Source: a bacterium (lineage in GTDB: Bacteria > Verrucomicrobiota > Verrucomicrobiia > Limisphaerales > UBA11358). From it: a stretch of 64,000 nt of DNA. The position numbers and the translations under genes were made by a program. This document shows positions 1-7,997 of this stretch, piece after piece. Numbering within the stretch: the stretch's first letter is position 1; each line of letters opens with the position of its first letter. Where the stretch lies: the NCBI GenBank assembly GCA_021813325.1, contig JAKALA010000001.1, positions 62,001 to 126,000 of the forward strand, in the 5' to 3' direction. The notes under the pieces were generated by a model that was not told the origin of the DNA, ran no database searches, and saw only the letters and a list, made by a program, of their open reading frames with translations.

Positions 1-102
1 GCAAGGTCAGCCGCGTGACCGTGCTCCTATCATCTGCGGAAAATGCTCATTAATCCGCCACGCCCACTGGCGAAATGCCCGGCCCCGGAGCGCTAAAGGC
101 CA
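1..102. other. window edge, no supported gene
   Basis: This lies downstream of pyrB on the minus strand. An AGGAG-like stretch occurs on the minus strand, but the ATG codons nearby run into stops within a few codons and no good start follows it. A next pyr gene such as pyrC may begin beyond the edge, but nothing here supports it. Confidence 0.5.
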
Positions 103-1050
103 TTACGACTGCGAAGCCGTCTCGGCCACAACCTTCCCGCCATTCACCAGAAACAGCACGGCCATGCGCACGGCCAGACCGTTGGTCACCTGCTCCAAAA
201 TCACCGAGCGATTGCAATCGGCGATTTCGCTGTCAATTTCCACCCCGCGGTTGATCGGGCCGGGATGCATGATGATGGCGTCCGATTTCGTTCTGGCGAG
301 GCGGGCCTTGTTCAGACCAAAGAGTTGTGAATATTCGCCGATGCTCGGGAACAGGGTCTTGCGCTGGCGCTCATGCTGAATGCGCAACAGGTTGATGACA
401 TCCGCATCACGAATCGCCTCATCCATGTCATGCGTCACCCGGCAGCCCATCTGTTCAAAAGTCTTCGGCACCAGTGTGGACGGACCGCACAAAGTAATGT
501 TCGCGCCGAGTTTGGTCAGCGCCCAGATGTCGGACCGCGCCACGCGGCTGTAAAGAATATCGCCGAGAATGGTGACATTCAGCCCGGCAATGCGGCCTTT
601 TTTTTCGCGAATGGTGAACGTATCGAGCAACGCCTGGGTGGGATGTTCATGCGCGCCGTCGCCGGCGTTGACCACGTGCGCATCCAGCACGCGCGATAAA
701 AAATGCGGCGCGCCGCTGGCGCTGTGGCGGATGATGATGAAATCCGCATTCAGCGCCTGTAGATTTAACGCGGTATCCTTGAGCGTTTCGCCTTTTTTGA
801 ACGAGGAGGCCTCGGCGGAAAACTGAATGACATCCGCGCTCAATCGCGTGGCGGCCAGCTCAAAGCTGGTGCGGGTGCGGGTGGAAGGTTCCACGAAAAG
901 ATTCACAACGGTCTTGCCGCGCAACGCGGGGACTTTCTTGATGGCGCGTTCGCCCACGGCCTTGAAACCGCGCGCCGTGTCCAGCACCGTGGTGATTTCC
1001 TCGGCGGTGAGTGATTCGATGTCGAGCAGATGTTTTTTGGTCCAGCTCAT
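103..1050 (-). CDS. pyrB: aspartate carbamoyltransferase catalytic chain
   Basis: It catalyses carbamoyl phosphate + aspartate to carbamoyl aspartate, the committed step of cytosolic pyrimidine synthesis. At 315 aa it has the normal length of a catalytic chain. The carbamoyl-phosphate loop [11 protein letters not shown], the HPTQALLD motif and the C-terminal MHPGPINRG motif are all present. No regulatory chain gene (pyrI) is nearby. It lies 96 bp downstream of pyrR on the same strand and is probably in the same transcript, so the PyrR leader attenuator should control it. The ATG has no recognisable Shine-Dalgarno; the bases before it are CT-rich. Confidence 0.96.
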   Translation of the reverse strand: MSWTKKHLLDIESLTAEEITTVLDTARGFKAVGERAIKKVPALRGKTVVNLFVEPSTRTRTSFELAATRLSADVIQFSAEASSFKKGETLKDTALNLQALNADFIIIRHSASGAPHFLSRVLDAHVVNAGDGAHEHPTQALLDTFTIREKKGRIAGLNVTILGDILYSRVARSDIWALTKLGANITLCGPSTLVPKTFEQMGCRVTHDMDEAIRDADVINLLRIQHERQRKTLFPSIGEYSQLFGLNKARLARTKSDAIIMHPGPINRGVEIDSEIADCNRSVILEQVTNGLAVRMAVLFLVNGGKVVAETASQS

Positions 1051-1146
1051 AATTGGGAGGAGTTTATTGCCAAAGCCTGACGTCCGGTGGCGCGCTGTGG
1101 GAGCCGCGCGAACCGCGTCCCGCCCCGGTCAGCAGGGTTTGGCCAT

Positions 1147-1686
1147 TCAGTGTTTTTTCCGCAGCAACACCTGATCCGGCGCCGCGCCGGCTTCGGTGAG
1201 CAGCAGGGAAATGGTTTCATCCAGGGAAGTCGGCACGTTTTTGCCGACGAAATCCGCCTTGATGGGCAGTTCGCGATGGCCGCGATCGATGAGCACCGCG
1301 AGCTGAATTCGCTTGGGCCGGCCAAAATCATTGAGCGCATCCATGGCGGCCCGCGTGGTGCGTCCGCTGAACAAGACGTCGTCCACCAGCACCGCGGTTT
1401 TGCCGGTGACGTCAAAGAGAATTTCCGTGGGATGCACCGTGGGCGCAATGCGGTCGGACAAATCGTCGCGATGCATCGTCACATCCAGAATGCCCACGGG
1501 CACGGCATGGTTCCAAATGCCGGAAAGGATTTTTGCCAGGCGCAAGGCGAGATGGTCGCCGCCCACCGGGATGCCAATCAAAGCCACTTCGCTGCTCTGT
1601 TCATTGCGCTCGGCGATCTCGTGGGCGATGCGGGTCAAAGCGCGCTGAATGGCGTTGCTATCGAGGATGACAGTGGGTTCAGGCAT
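1147..1686 (-). CDS. pyrR: PyrR pyrimidine operon regulator / uracil phosphoribosyltransferase
   Basis: PyrR binds pyr mRNA in response to UMP/UTP and causes early transcription termination. Many members also have weak uracil phosphoribosyltransferase activity. The 179-aa length and the PRPP-binding motif VLVDDVLFSGRTTRAA are typical, as is the N-terminal ILDSNAIQRALTRIAHEI. One oddity is the loop usually containing TRG in this family, which here reads GIPVGGDHLALRLA. It is the first gene after the leader hairpins and is followed by pyrB. A run of seven T directly touches the ATG, so there is no Shine-Dalgarno. A start further in would remove conserved N-terminal sequence. Confidence 0.94.
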   Translation of the reverse strand: MPEPTVILDSNAIQRALTRIAHEIAERNEQSSEVALIGIPVGGDHLALRLAKILSGIWNHAVPVGILDVTMHRDDLSDRIAPTVHPTEILFDVTGKTAVLVDDVLFSGRTTRAAMDALNDFGRPKRIQLAVLIDRGHRELPIKADFVGKNVPTSLDETISLLLTEAGAAPDQVLLRKKH

Positions 1687-1733
1687 AAAAAAACACGAAC
1701 CGCACCCGCCGGACGGGGCTGATTCGCGTGTTT
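1687..1733 (-). terminator. leader terminator of the pyrR-pyrB operon (attenuator)
   Basis: On the minus strand AAACAC pairs with GTGTTT, extended by GAA/TTC across a two-base bulge. The interior is GC-rich and can form its own CCCG/CGGG stem. Seven T follow and directly abut the pyrR ATG. Shape and place match an intrinsic attenuator terminator in front of a PyrR-regulated operon. Folding was done by eye. Confidence 0.75.
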
Positions 1734-1755
1734 GGTTTCGTCTTCATTTTTCCTT

Positions 1756-1775
1756 GGCCACCTCGCTGGGCGACC
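1756..1775 (-). promoter_or_regulatory. PyrR-binding hairpin (anti-antiterminator)
   Basis: The minus strand reads GGTCGCC, loop CAGCGA, GGTGGCC. The seven-pair stem includes two G-U pairs. The known PyrR site has consensus UCCNGNGAGGYU with a CAGNGA-type hexaloop; here the loop is CAGCGA flanked by CC and GG. It lies in the pyrR leader upstream of the terminator, as expected. Inferred by matching the consensus from memory; no covariance search was run. Confidence 0.72.
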
Positions 1776-1803
1776 TTAAAGGAATCATTAGCGGATTCGC
1801 GGG

Positions 1804-2025
1804 CTAATTCTGGGCGGCCGCGTGACGGGCGCGACGCCAGGAAGCACGGTGCTTAATGATCCAATCCGTCAAAGCGCGTTCAAAACCGACATCATAACCG
1901 GCCTTTTCTGATTCAAGCCATTTGTGGCGAAGAATTTCTTCCCGTTCAGCTTGAAACTCGCGGTAAAGCGTGGAGTTTTTCAGCAAATCGTTTGCTGACG
2001 ATGAGTCTTTTGCAGCGCTCGACAT
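1804..2025 (-). CDS. small conserved-looking hypothetical protein (73 aa)
   Basis: I do not recognise a named family. It is charged and helical, with YREFQAEREEILRHKW and a C-terminal Trp/Arg-rich stretch IIKHRASWRRARHA. The ATG start, compact reading frame and lack of a competing gene support it as real. It sits immediately upstream of the pyrR leader on the same strand, so read-through transcription is possible. No signal peptide or membrane segment. Function unknown. Confidence 0.65.
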   Translation of the reverse strand: MSSAAKDSSSANDLLKNSTLYREFQAEREEILRHKWLESEKAGYDVGFERALTDWIIKHRASWRRARHAAAQN

Positions 2026-2411
2026 GGTTGGTTAATTTATAACGCTTAAAGCTAAATCCTAGTCCTGATTCTGGCAATTGAAATCTAATTCAGGAAACTG
2101 CTGAATAAAAGTAATTTATGGCTATATGGTTGGTTTTGGCGGAATTGTGGGTCTCAGCCAAACTAGGGGTTTGAATGCCAACTATGGCAACGGCGTGCCA
2201 GATTTGGTTCGTTTGCGTGACAAATCGTTCCACATGACCGAGTTCTCGGACGAAGCCCTGCCGCCGGGCGGGTGTCGCGCCCTGTCTCCGGCCTCGTGCG
2301 ACCCGTTCCTACGCGGGGTTGGCCGCCGTTGGCAACCATTTCAACGGCCTCGTTCCGTCTCAGAAAAGGCGCGAATAGCTCGCCACCTTGAAATATACTC
2401 AGGCCACGTTT
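2026..2411. other. intergenic region without a supported gene
   Basis: This separates the minus-strand 73-aa gene from the plus-strand Nudix gene, so both promoters should lie here. The 101-aa ORF of the track across it (2126-2431) has no domain and overlaps the Nudix start, so I treat it as chance. No clear hairpin or repeat was seen. Confidence 0.5.
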
Positions 2412-2915
2412 ATGAGCGAAGAGATTTTTGATGTGGTCAATGAACGGGATGAGGTGATCGGCCAGAAGCCGCGCCAGGAGGTCCATGCCCGTGGACTTTG
2501 GCATCGGGCGGTGCATGTGCTGGTCTTCAACTCGCAAGGACAGGTGTTTCTGCAAAAACGGTCGGTGAAAAAGGACACCGCGCGCGGCAAGTGGGATTCG
2601 TCCGCTTCGGGTCATCTGGATACCGGCGAGGCTTATGACGCCTGTGCCGTGCGGGAACTGCGTGAAGAAATCGGACTCCATCTGGCCGCGCCGCCCGAAC
2701 GGCTGTTCAAAATTAATGCGTGTCGGGAAACCGGCTGGGAATTTTGCTGGATTTATCGCTGTGCCGGCGAAGGACCGTTCCAACTGCATCCGGATGAAAT
2801 TGAAACCGGCGAATGGTTTGCGCCCACGGTCGTAACCGCTTGGGTGGATGCCCGCCCGCAAGATTTTGCCAGCGCATTTGTTCTGATCTGGAAAATGCTT
2901 CCGTCCCGGGCCTAA
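2412..2915 (+). CDS. Nudix hydrolase (YfcD/IPP-isomerase-like subgroup)
   Basis: Nudix enzymes cleave nucleoside diphosphates linked to another moiety, using Mg2+. The Nudix box GX5EX7REUXEEXGU is complete: GHLDTGEAYDAC followed by RELREEIGL. The N-terminal DVVNERDEVIGQ and the later GLWHRAVHVLVFN resemble the YfcD/isopentenyl-diphosphate-isomerase-like subgroup. I chose ATG 2412 (MSEEIF, 167 aa) over the upstream TTG at 2388 because homologous sequence begins here. It stands alone between divergent or convergent neighbours. Substrate unknown. Confidence 0.88.
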   Translation: MSEEIFDVVNERDEVIGQKPRQEVHARGLWHRAVHVLVFNSQGQVFLQKRSVKKDTARGKWDSSASGHLDTGEAYDACAVRELREEIGLHLAAPPERLFKINACRETGWEFCWIYRCAGEGPFQLHPDEIETGEWFAPTVVTAWVDARPQDFASAFVLIWKMLPSRA

Positions 2916-3106
2916 TCCAGTTCAACCGCGCATTCATCTCAACTCCGCAGTTAAAACCGCGGAATAAACGAAATACGCGAACCGGCAAAACCTTCTGAAT
3001 CCTCGCGCCCGGTCCGGTGGCGAAAATGATTGGGAAAGCAAAATCTGGTTTTGTTTTTTGCGTGGTTCGTGTGGTTCGCGGTTCTGCCCAAAGGCGGGAT
3101 TTCGGT
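2916..3106. repeat. imperfect inverted repeat of the 'cgaa-acgcgaa' type between convergent genes
   Basis: A left arm (AACCGCGGAATAAACGAA) near 2955 and a right arm near 3060-3085 (TGCGTGGTTCGTGTGGTT) are roughly inverted copies of each other. Such CGAA-rich repeats are common intergenic filler in environmental genomes. It could act as a bidirectional terminator, but there is no clean stem with a T tract. Confidence 0.35.
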
Positions 3107-3502
3107 TCAAACGTTCGACACCTCGTATAATTCCAGCGGCAAACCGTCGGGATCGGCGAAAAAAGTAAATCGCCGGCCCGTCAATTCATCCACGCGCACC
3201 GGTTCCACCGTCACACCTTTCGCCGTCAAGTCGCGAATGCCATCAGCGATGTCGGCAACGGCAAACGCGAGATGCCGCAGGCCGCAGGCTTCCGGCCAGG
3301 ACGGGCGGGCCGGCGCGCCCGGAAACGTGAACAATTCAATCTGGCTGCCGTCCGGCAAGGCGAGGTCGAGTTTGTAAGAATCGCGGGCCGCGCGATAAGT
3401 TTCGGCCACGATGCGCAACCCCAGCGTCTCGGTGTAAAACCGTTTGGACCGTTCATAGTCCGAGGCGATGATGGCGGCGTGATGAATGCGCTGGAGTTGC
3501 AT
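3107..3502 (-). CDS. VOC superfamily protein (glyoxalase-like, YaeR/GloA2 type)
   Basis: This 131-aa single protein has two beta-alpha-beta-beta-beta modules of the vicinal oxygen chelate fold. Likely metal ligands are in RIHHAAIIASDYERSKRFY, the central GLRHLAFAVADI and the C-terminal PLELYEV. The overall layout matches YaeR/GloA2-like VOC proteins, often annotated as lactoylglutathione lyase-like but with unproven substrates. No operon partner; convergent with the Nudix gene and divergent from the next gene. Confidence 0.85.
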   Translation of the reverse strand: MQLQRIHHAAIIASDYERSKRFYTETLGLRIVAETYRAARDSYKLDLALPDGSQIELFTFPGAPARPSWPEACGLRHLAFAVADIADGIRDLTAKGVTVEPVRVDELTGRRFTFFADPDGLPLELYEVSNV

Positions 3503-3599
3503 GATGGTCTGAGCCTAGCGCGCCGGCCACGAATTGTCCTCCCGAAATTTTGCCGCAAATCCGCATTTCATCCGCGGTCGGCCGCGCTATATTTTCAGC

Positions 3600-4130
3600 A
3601 TGAACAGCGCATCACTTCACATCGGCATGACGGTTCGTCATCCGCAATACGGGTTGGGCACGGTCAAGTCCATTTCGGAAATCACGGCGGAAATTCAATT
3701 CAACGACGGCAAACGGACGATTGAACCGGCGGCGGCCGGCCTGGAAACCGCCGAACCCCAGGCCGCTGTCAGCGGACTCGCCGTGCCGTTGCAACAATTT
3801 GTGGAAGAAACCGTGGCGTCCACCGTGGCCAAAATGGGATTGCAAAAGCCCGATTCCGTGGTGGAACAGCTCGGCATCCGCTGGCACGGCGGCAAGGTGG
3901 TTTTGCATCCCTCCGATCCGACCCTGCAGACCAAGGAAGTGCCGCTGGAAGTTTTCTTCCACAAAATTGTGATGATGCGCAACAACCTCCGCGTGCTGGA
4001 GCAGAAGATCAACGCCCACGAAAAACTCACCGGCGGCGAAAAAGTCGAGATGCAGCAATACATCACCAAAAGTTACGGCTCCATGACCACTTTCAACGTG
4101 CTGTTCAAGGAGAAGGAAGATCAGTTTTAA
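3600..4130 (+). CDS. hypothetical protein with N-terminal tudor-like domain
   Basis: The first ~45 residues ([17 protein letters not shown]...[13 protein letters not shown]) resemble the small beta-barrel seen in CarD and at the UvrD/PcrA C-terminus, which binds RNA polymerase or nucleic acid. The remaining ~130 residues are mainly helical, with an [22 protein letters not shown] stretch split between helices. I chose ATG 3600 (176 aa) over the upstream start at 3534 because the domain begins there. The family is not one I can name. A nucleic-acid or polymerase-associated role is an inference. Confidence 0.72.
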   Translation: MNSASLHIGMTVRHPQYGLGTVKSISEITAEIQFNDGKRTIEPAAAGLETAEPQAAVSGLAVPLQQFVEETVASTVAKMGLQKPDSVVEQLGIRWHGGKVVLHPSDPTLQTKEVPLEVFFHKIVMMRNNLRVLEQKINAHEKLTGGEKVEMQQYITKSYGSMTTFNVLFKEKEDQF

Positions 4131-4150
4131 AAGCGGATGGCTGGTTGGCC

Positions 4151-4261
4151 CCAGTGTGGTGAGTGAGAAATGCGTTTAAGAATTATCCCCGCTGTTTCCA
4201 GGCAAAGCCGCCGTCTTGCGCTTTCGGCGTTATGCAACGAACTAATCGCTCACCACACTAG
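4151..4261. repeat. short palindromic (MITE-like) element, 111 bp
   Basis: Terminal arms CCAGTGTGGTGAGTGA (4151-4166) and TCGCTCACCACACTAG (4246-4261) are inverted copies with two mismatches in 16. No coding capacity between them. It lies in the 408-bp gap after the tudor-like gene. A second inverted pair, AGGGAGACCG (4260) and CGGTCTCCCT (4387), abuts it. No target duplication recognised. Confidence 0.55.
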
Positions 4262-4538
4262 GGAGACCGAATCAAGCGCGCCGGGGCCGATCACCGCTCG
4301 AAATCCGGGCAGCACTCTCCAACCTGGAATCATGCAGTTGAATTGAGATGTGAAGCGGGCAATGCCGCGTGGGGCCGGCGTCGCGCCGGTCTCCCTCTTT
4401 TCAACTTCCAGCCACGGAACGGCGGGATGCGTTGAATGCGCTCAACCGGTTGCCTCTGGGAGTTAGAGCCAGGCGCGAGGCCGGTCCTACGGCTCGGTTC
4501 ATCTTGACGCCGCCGAAAAAGCAGCATTTCATTTCCGC
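4262..4538. other. intergenic region upstream of the LysM gene
   Basis: GC-rich, with a GCGTCGCGCCGGTCTCC motif near 4378 whose relative (GGCGCGACGCCGGTCTGC) occurs after uvrB near 35703. It looks like dispersed intergenic repeat material. The promoter of the LysM gene must lie here but no convincing -10/-35 pair was seen. Confidence 0.4.
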
Positions 4539-5123
4539 ATGAGAATGATTTCGCTTTGGTTGCTGGCCATGACCTTGATCGCGGGCGCGGCGCGCGCCCA
4601 AGATTCCGCCACGCAGCAGCAGATGGACAAATTGGCCGGGCAGATTCAGGACATCCTGGCCACGCAGGAACAGCAGGGCAAACAGCTCGCCGCGCTCTCC
4701 AAGGACCTTGCCGACCTGCGTGACAAGGTGAACGCGCCAGCCGCCACCGACACCGTCAGCCGCGATGATTTAAAAGCTTTGGCGACGCAGGTGCAGGAAA
4801 TTGACAAGAAGCGTCAGGCCGACCGTGATTTGATCCTCAAGGAAATCGAAAGGGCCGTCAAAGTTGGCAGCGCGCCGTCGCGGCACCCAACGCCAGCCGC
4901 CAGCGACAATAACGAGCCGGCACCGACGGCGCCACAGAAAGCACAGAAAGGTTACGAACACGTCATTGAATCCGGGGAAACTTTGTCGGCCATTGCCAAG
5001 GCCTACAACGACCAGGGCGTCAAAGTGACCACGGCCCAGATTTTGAAGGCGAATCCCAAGCTTGATCCCCGAAAGTTGTATGTGGGTCAGAAAATTTTCA
5101 TTCCCGATCCCAACGCCAAGTGA
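4539..5123 (+). CDS. exported coiled-coil protein with C-terminal LysM domain
   Basis: The signal peptide (MRMISLWLLAMTLIAGAARA, likely cut before QDS) is followed by ~90 residues of Q/K/D-rich coiled coil, a Pro/Ala-rich linker, and a C-terminal LysM domain (~145-190: YEHVIESGETLSAIAKAYN ... LYVGQKIFIP). LysM binds N-acetylglucosamine-containing glycans, so it probably associates with peptidoglycan in the periplasm. 194 aa. Convergent with uppP, also a cell-wall gene. Exact role unknown. Confidence 0.88.
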   Translation: MRMISLWLLAMTLIAGAARAQDSATQQQMDKLAGQIQDILATQEQQGKQLAALSKDLADLRDKVNAPAATDTVSRDDLKALATQVQEIDKKRQADRDLILKEIERAVKVGSAPSRHPTPAASDNNEPAPTAPQKAQKGYEHVIESGETLSAIAKAYNDQGVKVTTAQILKANPKLDPRKLYVGQKIFIPDPNAK

Positions 5124-5174
5124 TTGCCCGAAGGCGGGCGCAAACCGGCTTCGAGTGACTGACGGTGAAGAACG

Positions 5175-5969
5175 TCACCTTGCCAGCAGGATCAAAATGA
5201 CCAGGCCCAAGGCGATCCGATACCAGCCAAAGGTGTTGAACGTGTGGGTTTGCACGTAGCGCAGCAGCCACTTGACGGCGATGAAGGAAATAACGGCCGC
5301 CACGACCGTGGCCAGCAGCAGCAGGCCCCAATCTTCCGCCGGCGCGCCGGGCGCCGGATGCCGCACGTGCTTGAGAACCTCCCAGCCGCCCGCCGCCAGC
5401 ATGGTCGGAATGCCGACGAGGAAGGAAAACTCCGTCGCCGCCGAGCGATTTAACCCCAGCAGCAGGCAGAAGACAATGGTGGCGCCGGAACGCGAGGTGC
5501 CCGGGCAGGTGCCGGCCACGAGCTGGCCGATGGCGACCGCGATAGCCACGGTCCAAGTGATGTTTTCGCTGAGTTTTTTTCCGCGCAGAAAAAATTCCGC
5601 GCCGAGAAACGCCACACCGCCCAGCAGCATGGCCCACGCGATCGGCAGGGGATTGTCTTTGAGCTTGAAACCCATTTTATCAATCACCAGCCCGGCGGCG
5701 CCGGTGATGCAGAAGGCGACGAAGATTTTCAGCAAATAATCCCGCGTTTCCCGTTCGCGGAATTCAAAGATGAATTTGTAGATCCGCTGCGGAAAAAGCG
5801 GCAAAACGGCGATGACGGCGCCGCATTGGATGACGATGTTGAAGAGGTCGGATTCGCTGACCTTCAAAACATGTTCAGCCACGAGCAAATGGCCGGTGGA
5901 GGAGACGGGGATGAACTCGGTGATGCCTTCAATGATTCCGAGCACCAGGGCGACAATCCAGTGAGGCAT
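5175..5969 (-). CDS. uppP: undecaprenyl-diphosphate phosphatase
   Basis: It dephosphorylates undecaprenyl diphosphate at the inner membrane to recycle the lipid carrier for peptidoglycan and surface glycans. Both signatures are present: EGITEFIPVSSTGHLLV near the N-terminus and PGTSRSGATI mid-protein. 264 aa with about eight hydrophobic segments, normal for BacA/UppP. It starts 3 bp after the stop of the 129-aa gene on the same strand, so it is probably the last gene of the 7731-5175 operon that begins with the response regulator. Confidence 0.96.
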   Translation of the reverse strand: MPHWIVALVLGIIEGITEFIPVSSTGHLLVAEHVLKVSESDLFNIVIQCGAVIAVLPLFPQRIYKFIFEFRERETRDYLLKIFVAFCITGAAGLVIDKMGFKLKDNPLPIAWAMLLGGVAFLGAEFFLRGKKLSENITWTVAIAVAIGQLVAGTCPGTSRSGATIVFCLLLGLNRSAATEFSFLVGIPTMLAAGGWEVLKHVRHPAPGAPAEDWGLLLLATVVAAVISFIAVKWLLRYVQTHTFNTFGWYRIALGLVILILLAR

Positions 5970-5972
5970 AAA

Positions 5973-6362
5973 TTATTTCTTGCCCCAAAAAGCTTTGTGC
6001 TCTTCGGAGAGTTGCTTGACTTTGAGCTGGCCCAGAATGGCGTGCCAGCCGATGTAAATCTTGTGCCATTGGGATTCCAGACCGCGCAGGGCGCCTTCCC
6101 CCGCTTCGCTTAAATAGCGGAGGGACGGGGCGTTGGTGATGAGGGCATGGATTTCCTCGCGCGTGGGCGATTGCACTTCAATCGAGGCGTAAATGATTTC
6201 CAGCTCCTGAACGATGATGCTCTTGATTTCCAGAAAATGATTGTCGTCGGCGGCCGTGAATTTTTTGGCGCGGGCCACGGCGATAAAGTGGTTGAACTGT
6301 TTCCAGCATTCGATGTGCGACTCGATCTGGGTGACCAGTTGGTTGATTTCCTTGGTGTTCAT
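5973..6362 (-). CDS. hypothetical soluble helical protein (129 aa)
   Basis: No recognised family. It appears all-helical (INQLVTQIESHIECWKQFNHF, QLKVKQLSEEHKAFWGKK) with no signal peptide or membrane segment. Its ATG overlaps the stop of the preceding roadblock-like gene by four bases (ATGA), implying translational coupling, and it is followed by uppP after 3 bp. The tight linkage suggests a role connected to the response regulator/roadblock unit or simply co-expression. Confidence 0.75.
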   Translation of the reverse strand: MNTKEINQLVTQIESHIECWKQFNHFIAVARAKKFTAADDNHFLEIKSIIVQELEIIYASIEVQSPTREEIHALITNAPSLRYLSEAGEGALRGLESQWHKIYIGWHAILGQLKVKQLSEEHKAFWGKK

Positions 6363-6676
6363 GAGCGTGAGACAGAAGGCGTCGGCAACGACGCGGTTTG
6401 CGGGAGGAGAAAAATGATGGCGCCGCCGCGTAATTCGCGGGCGGTGATGTGCAGGCTGCCAAAATGCAGGCTCACTTCCGCCAGGGGCATGTGCGCGGTG
6501 CGGGCTTCGCGCAGCAATTTGAGAACGTCCAACCCAATGTCGCTCAACAAACCCTGGGGATACGCCGACGACACCGTGGAGGCGACGATCTGGCCGCGCC
6601 GATCAATGGTGATGGTGCCGGCCGGCAACTGCTGGACCGAAGGGTGGCTCCGGAATAATCGTTTCAAGAATTCCAT
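6359..6676 (-). CDS. roadblock/LC7-like small protein (105 aa)
   Basis: I start this at ATG 6676 (MEFLKRLFRSHPS), well inside the longer track ORF, because the upstream part is a shadow of the response regulator. The body ITIDRRGQIVASTV ... SLHFGSLHITARELRGGAII has the strand-helix-strand pattern of roadblock/LC7 proteins, which form dimers that act on small GTPases such as MglA. It overlaps the response regulator stop by 13 bp and the next gene by 4 bp. The family call is by pattern and not certain; the divergent operon's MglA-type GTPase supports it. Confidence 0.65.
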   Translation of the reverse strand: MEFLKRLFRSHPSVQQLPAGTITIDRRGQIVASTVSSAYPQGLLSDIGLDVLKLLREARTAHMPLAEVSLHFGSLHITARELRGGAIIFLLPQTASLPTPSVSRS

Positions 6677-7731
6677 GATGCGACAAGTTTTCGGCTTTTC
6701 TCCAAGAGATTCCCGTGGGCATCGGCTGGCCAGCCAACCAGGAAAAGTTTGTTTTCGTGGTGCAACACCAGCACTTGACGTTCCAGATTCTGACCGTTGA
6801 CCTGGAGGACCGGGCCGGCTTCCAGCCGTTCGCCCAGGCGGCGGGCAACGGCGTCGGCGTGGCGGGTCCATTGCACCAGCGGGGTGACGCTTTGAATGCC
6901 GATGGCTTCCGGTTCGCCGTGGCCTTCGGGCGGAACGGCAATGATGAATTCCGCGCCCTCGCGGGTCAGCAGGGAAAGCTTCCAGATTGTCTTGCGATGC
7001 TCCGCTTGTTCGAGGGATTCGACCGGCACCGGTCCGCTGGTTTCATCGATGTTTTGGGCCGTCTCCAGCAGCAACGCATTGATCGGTTTGAGGATGGTGC
7101 GTTCGCGATTGGGTTCGGCGGGCAAATTTTCAAACGTGCCGGATTTCCAGGCCAGCAGCCGGTGAAACGCCGCTTCGCCCCGCGCGCCCTCGGCTTCGGC
7201 GTCCACCAGCTCGCCATCCTGCAGCCATAATTTGGCCACCAAGGGGCCGCGGCTGATGCGCAGCACGGTGGAGCTGCGCGAAAGGCATTCCATCTGGATG
7301 ATGTCCATGAGGCTCTTGCTTTGCACGCCGCGAAAACCGGTTTCATCGTCCCGTCCAAGCAGCGATTCCAGACACTCGATGAACATCTTGGTGTTGCTCT
7401 GCATCTCCATTTTGAGCCAGAACAAATCCACGCCCAACGCATAGGCGCGGGAGCGAAACTCTTCATCTTCCAGGGCGCTCAACACCACGGTGCGCAATTC
7501 GGGATAGCGCCGGCGCACAATCGCCAGGATTTGCAGCCCGTCGATGCGCGGCATTTTGAGGTCGCAGATCAGCAGGCGCACCGGTTCCGATTCCAGCAGC
7601 GACAAGGCGCGTTTGCCCGAGTTGGCGGTGAGGATGTCCGGACGGCTCGGCAAAGCCGCCAGCATCTCCCGGCTCAGGGCGAGCCAGTCATTGTCGTCGT
7701 CGAGCAGTAAAATTTTATGTCGTTTCTCCAT
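6664..7731 (-). CDS. response regulator with DUF4388 (PATAN-type) domain
   Basis: Residues ~5-120 are a receiver domain: acidic pocket LLLDDDND, phospho-acceptor Asp57 in ICDLKMPRIDG, switch serine in VVLSALED and the conserved Lys in FWLKMEMQ. Residues ~130-235 match DUF4388 (SLMDIIQMECLSRSSTVLRI ... WLQDGELVDAEAEG ... LLAWKSGTFE), a domain linked to MglA/gliding and type IV pilus control. The C-terminal ~110 residues are unassigned. It is first gene of the minus-strand operon, divergent from the MglA operon across 266 bp. No histidine kinase lies nearby. Confidence 0.9.
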   Translation of the reverse strand: MEKRHKILLLDDDNDWLALSREMLAALPSRPDILTANSGKRALSLLESEPVRLLICDLKMPRIDGLQILAIVRRRYPELRTVVLSALEDEEFRSRAYALGVDLFWLKMEMQSNTKMFIECLESLLGRDDETGFRGVQSKSLMDIIQMECLSRSSTVLRISRGPLVAKLWLQDGELVDAEAEGARGEAAFHRLLAWKSGTFENLPAEPNRERTILKPINALLLETAQNIDETSGPVPVESLEQAEHRKTIWKLSLLTREGAEFIIAVPPEGHGEPEAIGIQSVTPLVQWTRHADAVARRLGERLEAGPVLQVNGQNLERQVLVLHHENKLFLVGWPADAHGNLLEKSRKLVASWNS

Positions 7732-7997
7732 CGTGACCCGGCATTACGGCTAACCGCGCCGGCGGCAAAAGACAAGTTTGATTTGTGTTGAAGTCATTTA
7801 TAAGCAATCTGCGTTCCCACTTGCGAGTGGATTTTTAAGCCATTCCCGGCCATAAATCGAGACATTCCGGCGCAGTCCAGTCCAGCCGTGGGACAAAAAC
7901 GGGGCGAATCTTCCCAGCGGCCGGCGGTGGCGTGCTTTCTGCTTGGACTTCCCGCGCCTGTCAATCATTATGGATGGGCAACCCAAATACATTCACC

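Noticed and set aside
1-102. Start of pyrC after pyrB
   Set aside because: No start codon follows the AGGAG-like site at a usable distance and the visible ATGs hit stops within a few codons.
2126-2431. 101-aa ORF upstream of the Nudix gene
   Set aside because: No domain, overlaps the Nudix start, low-complexity C-terminus.
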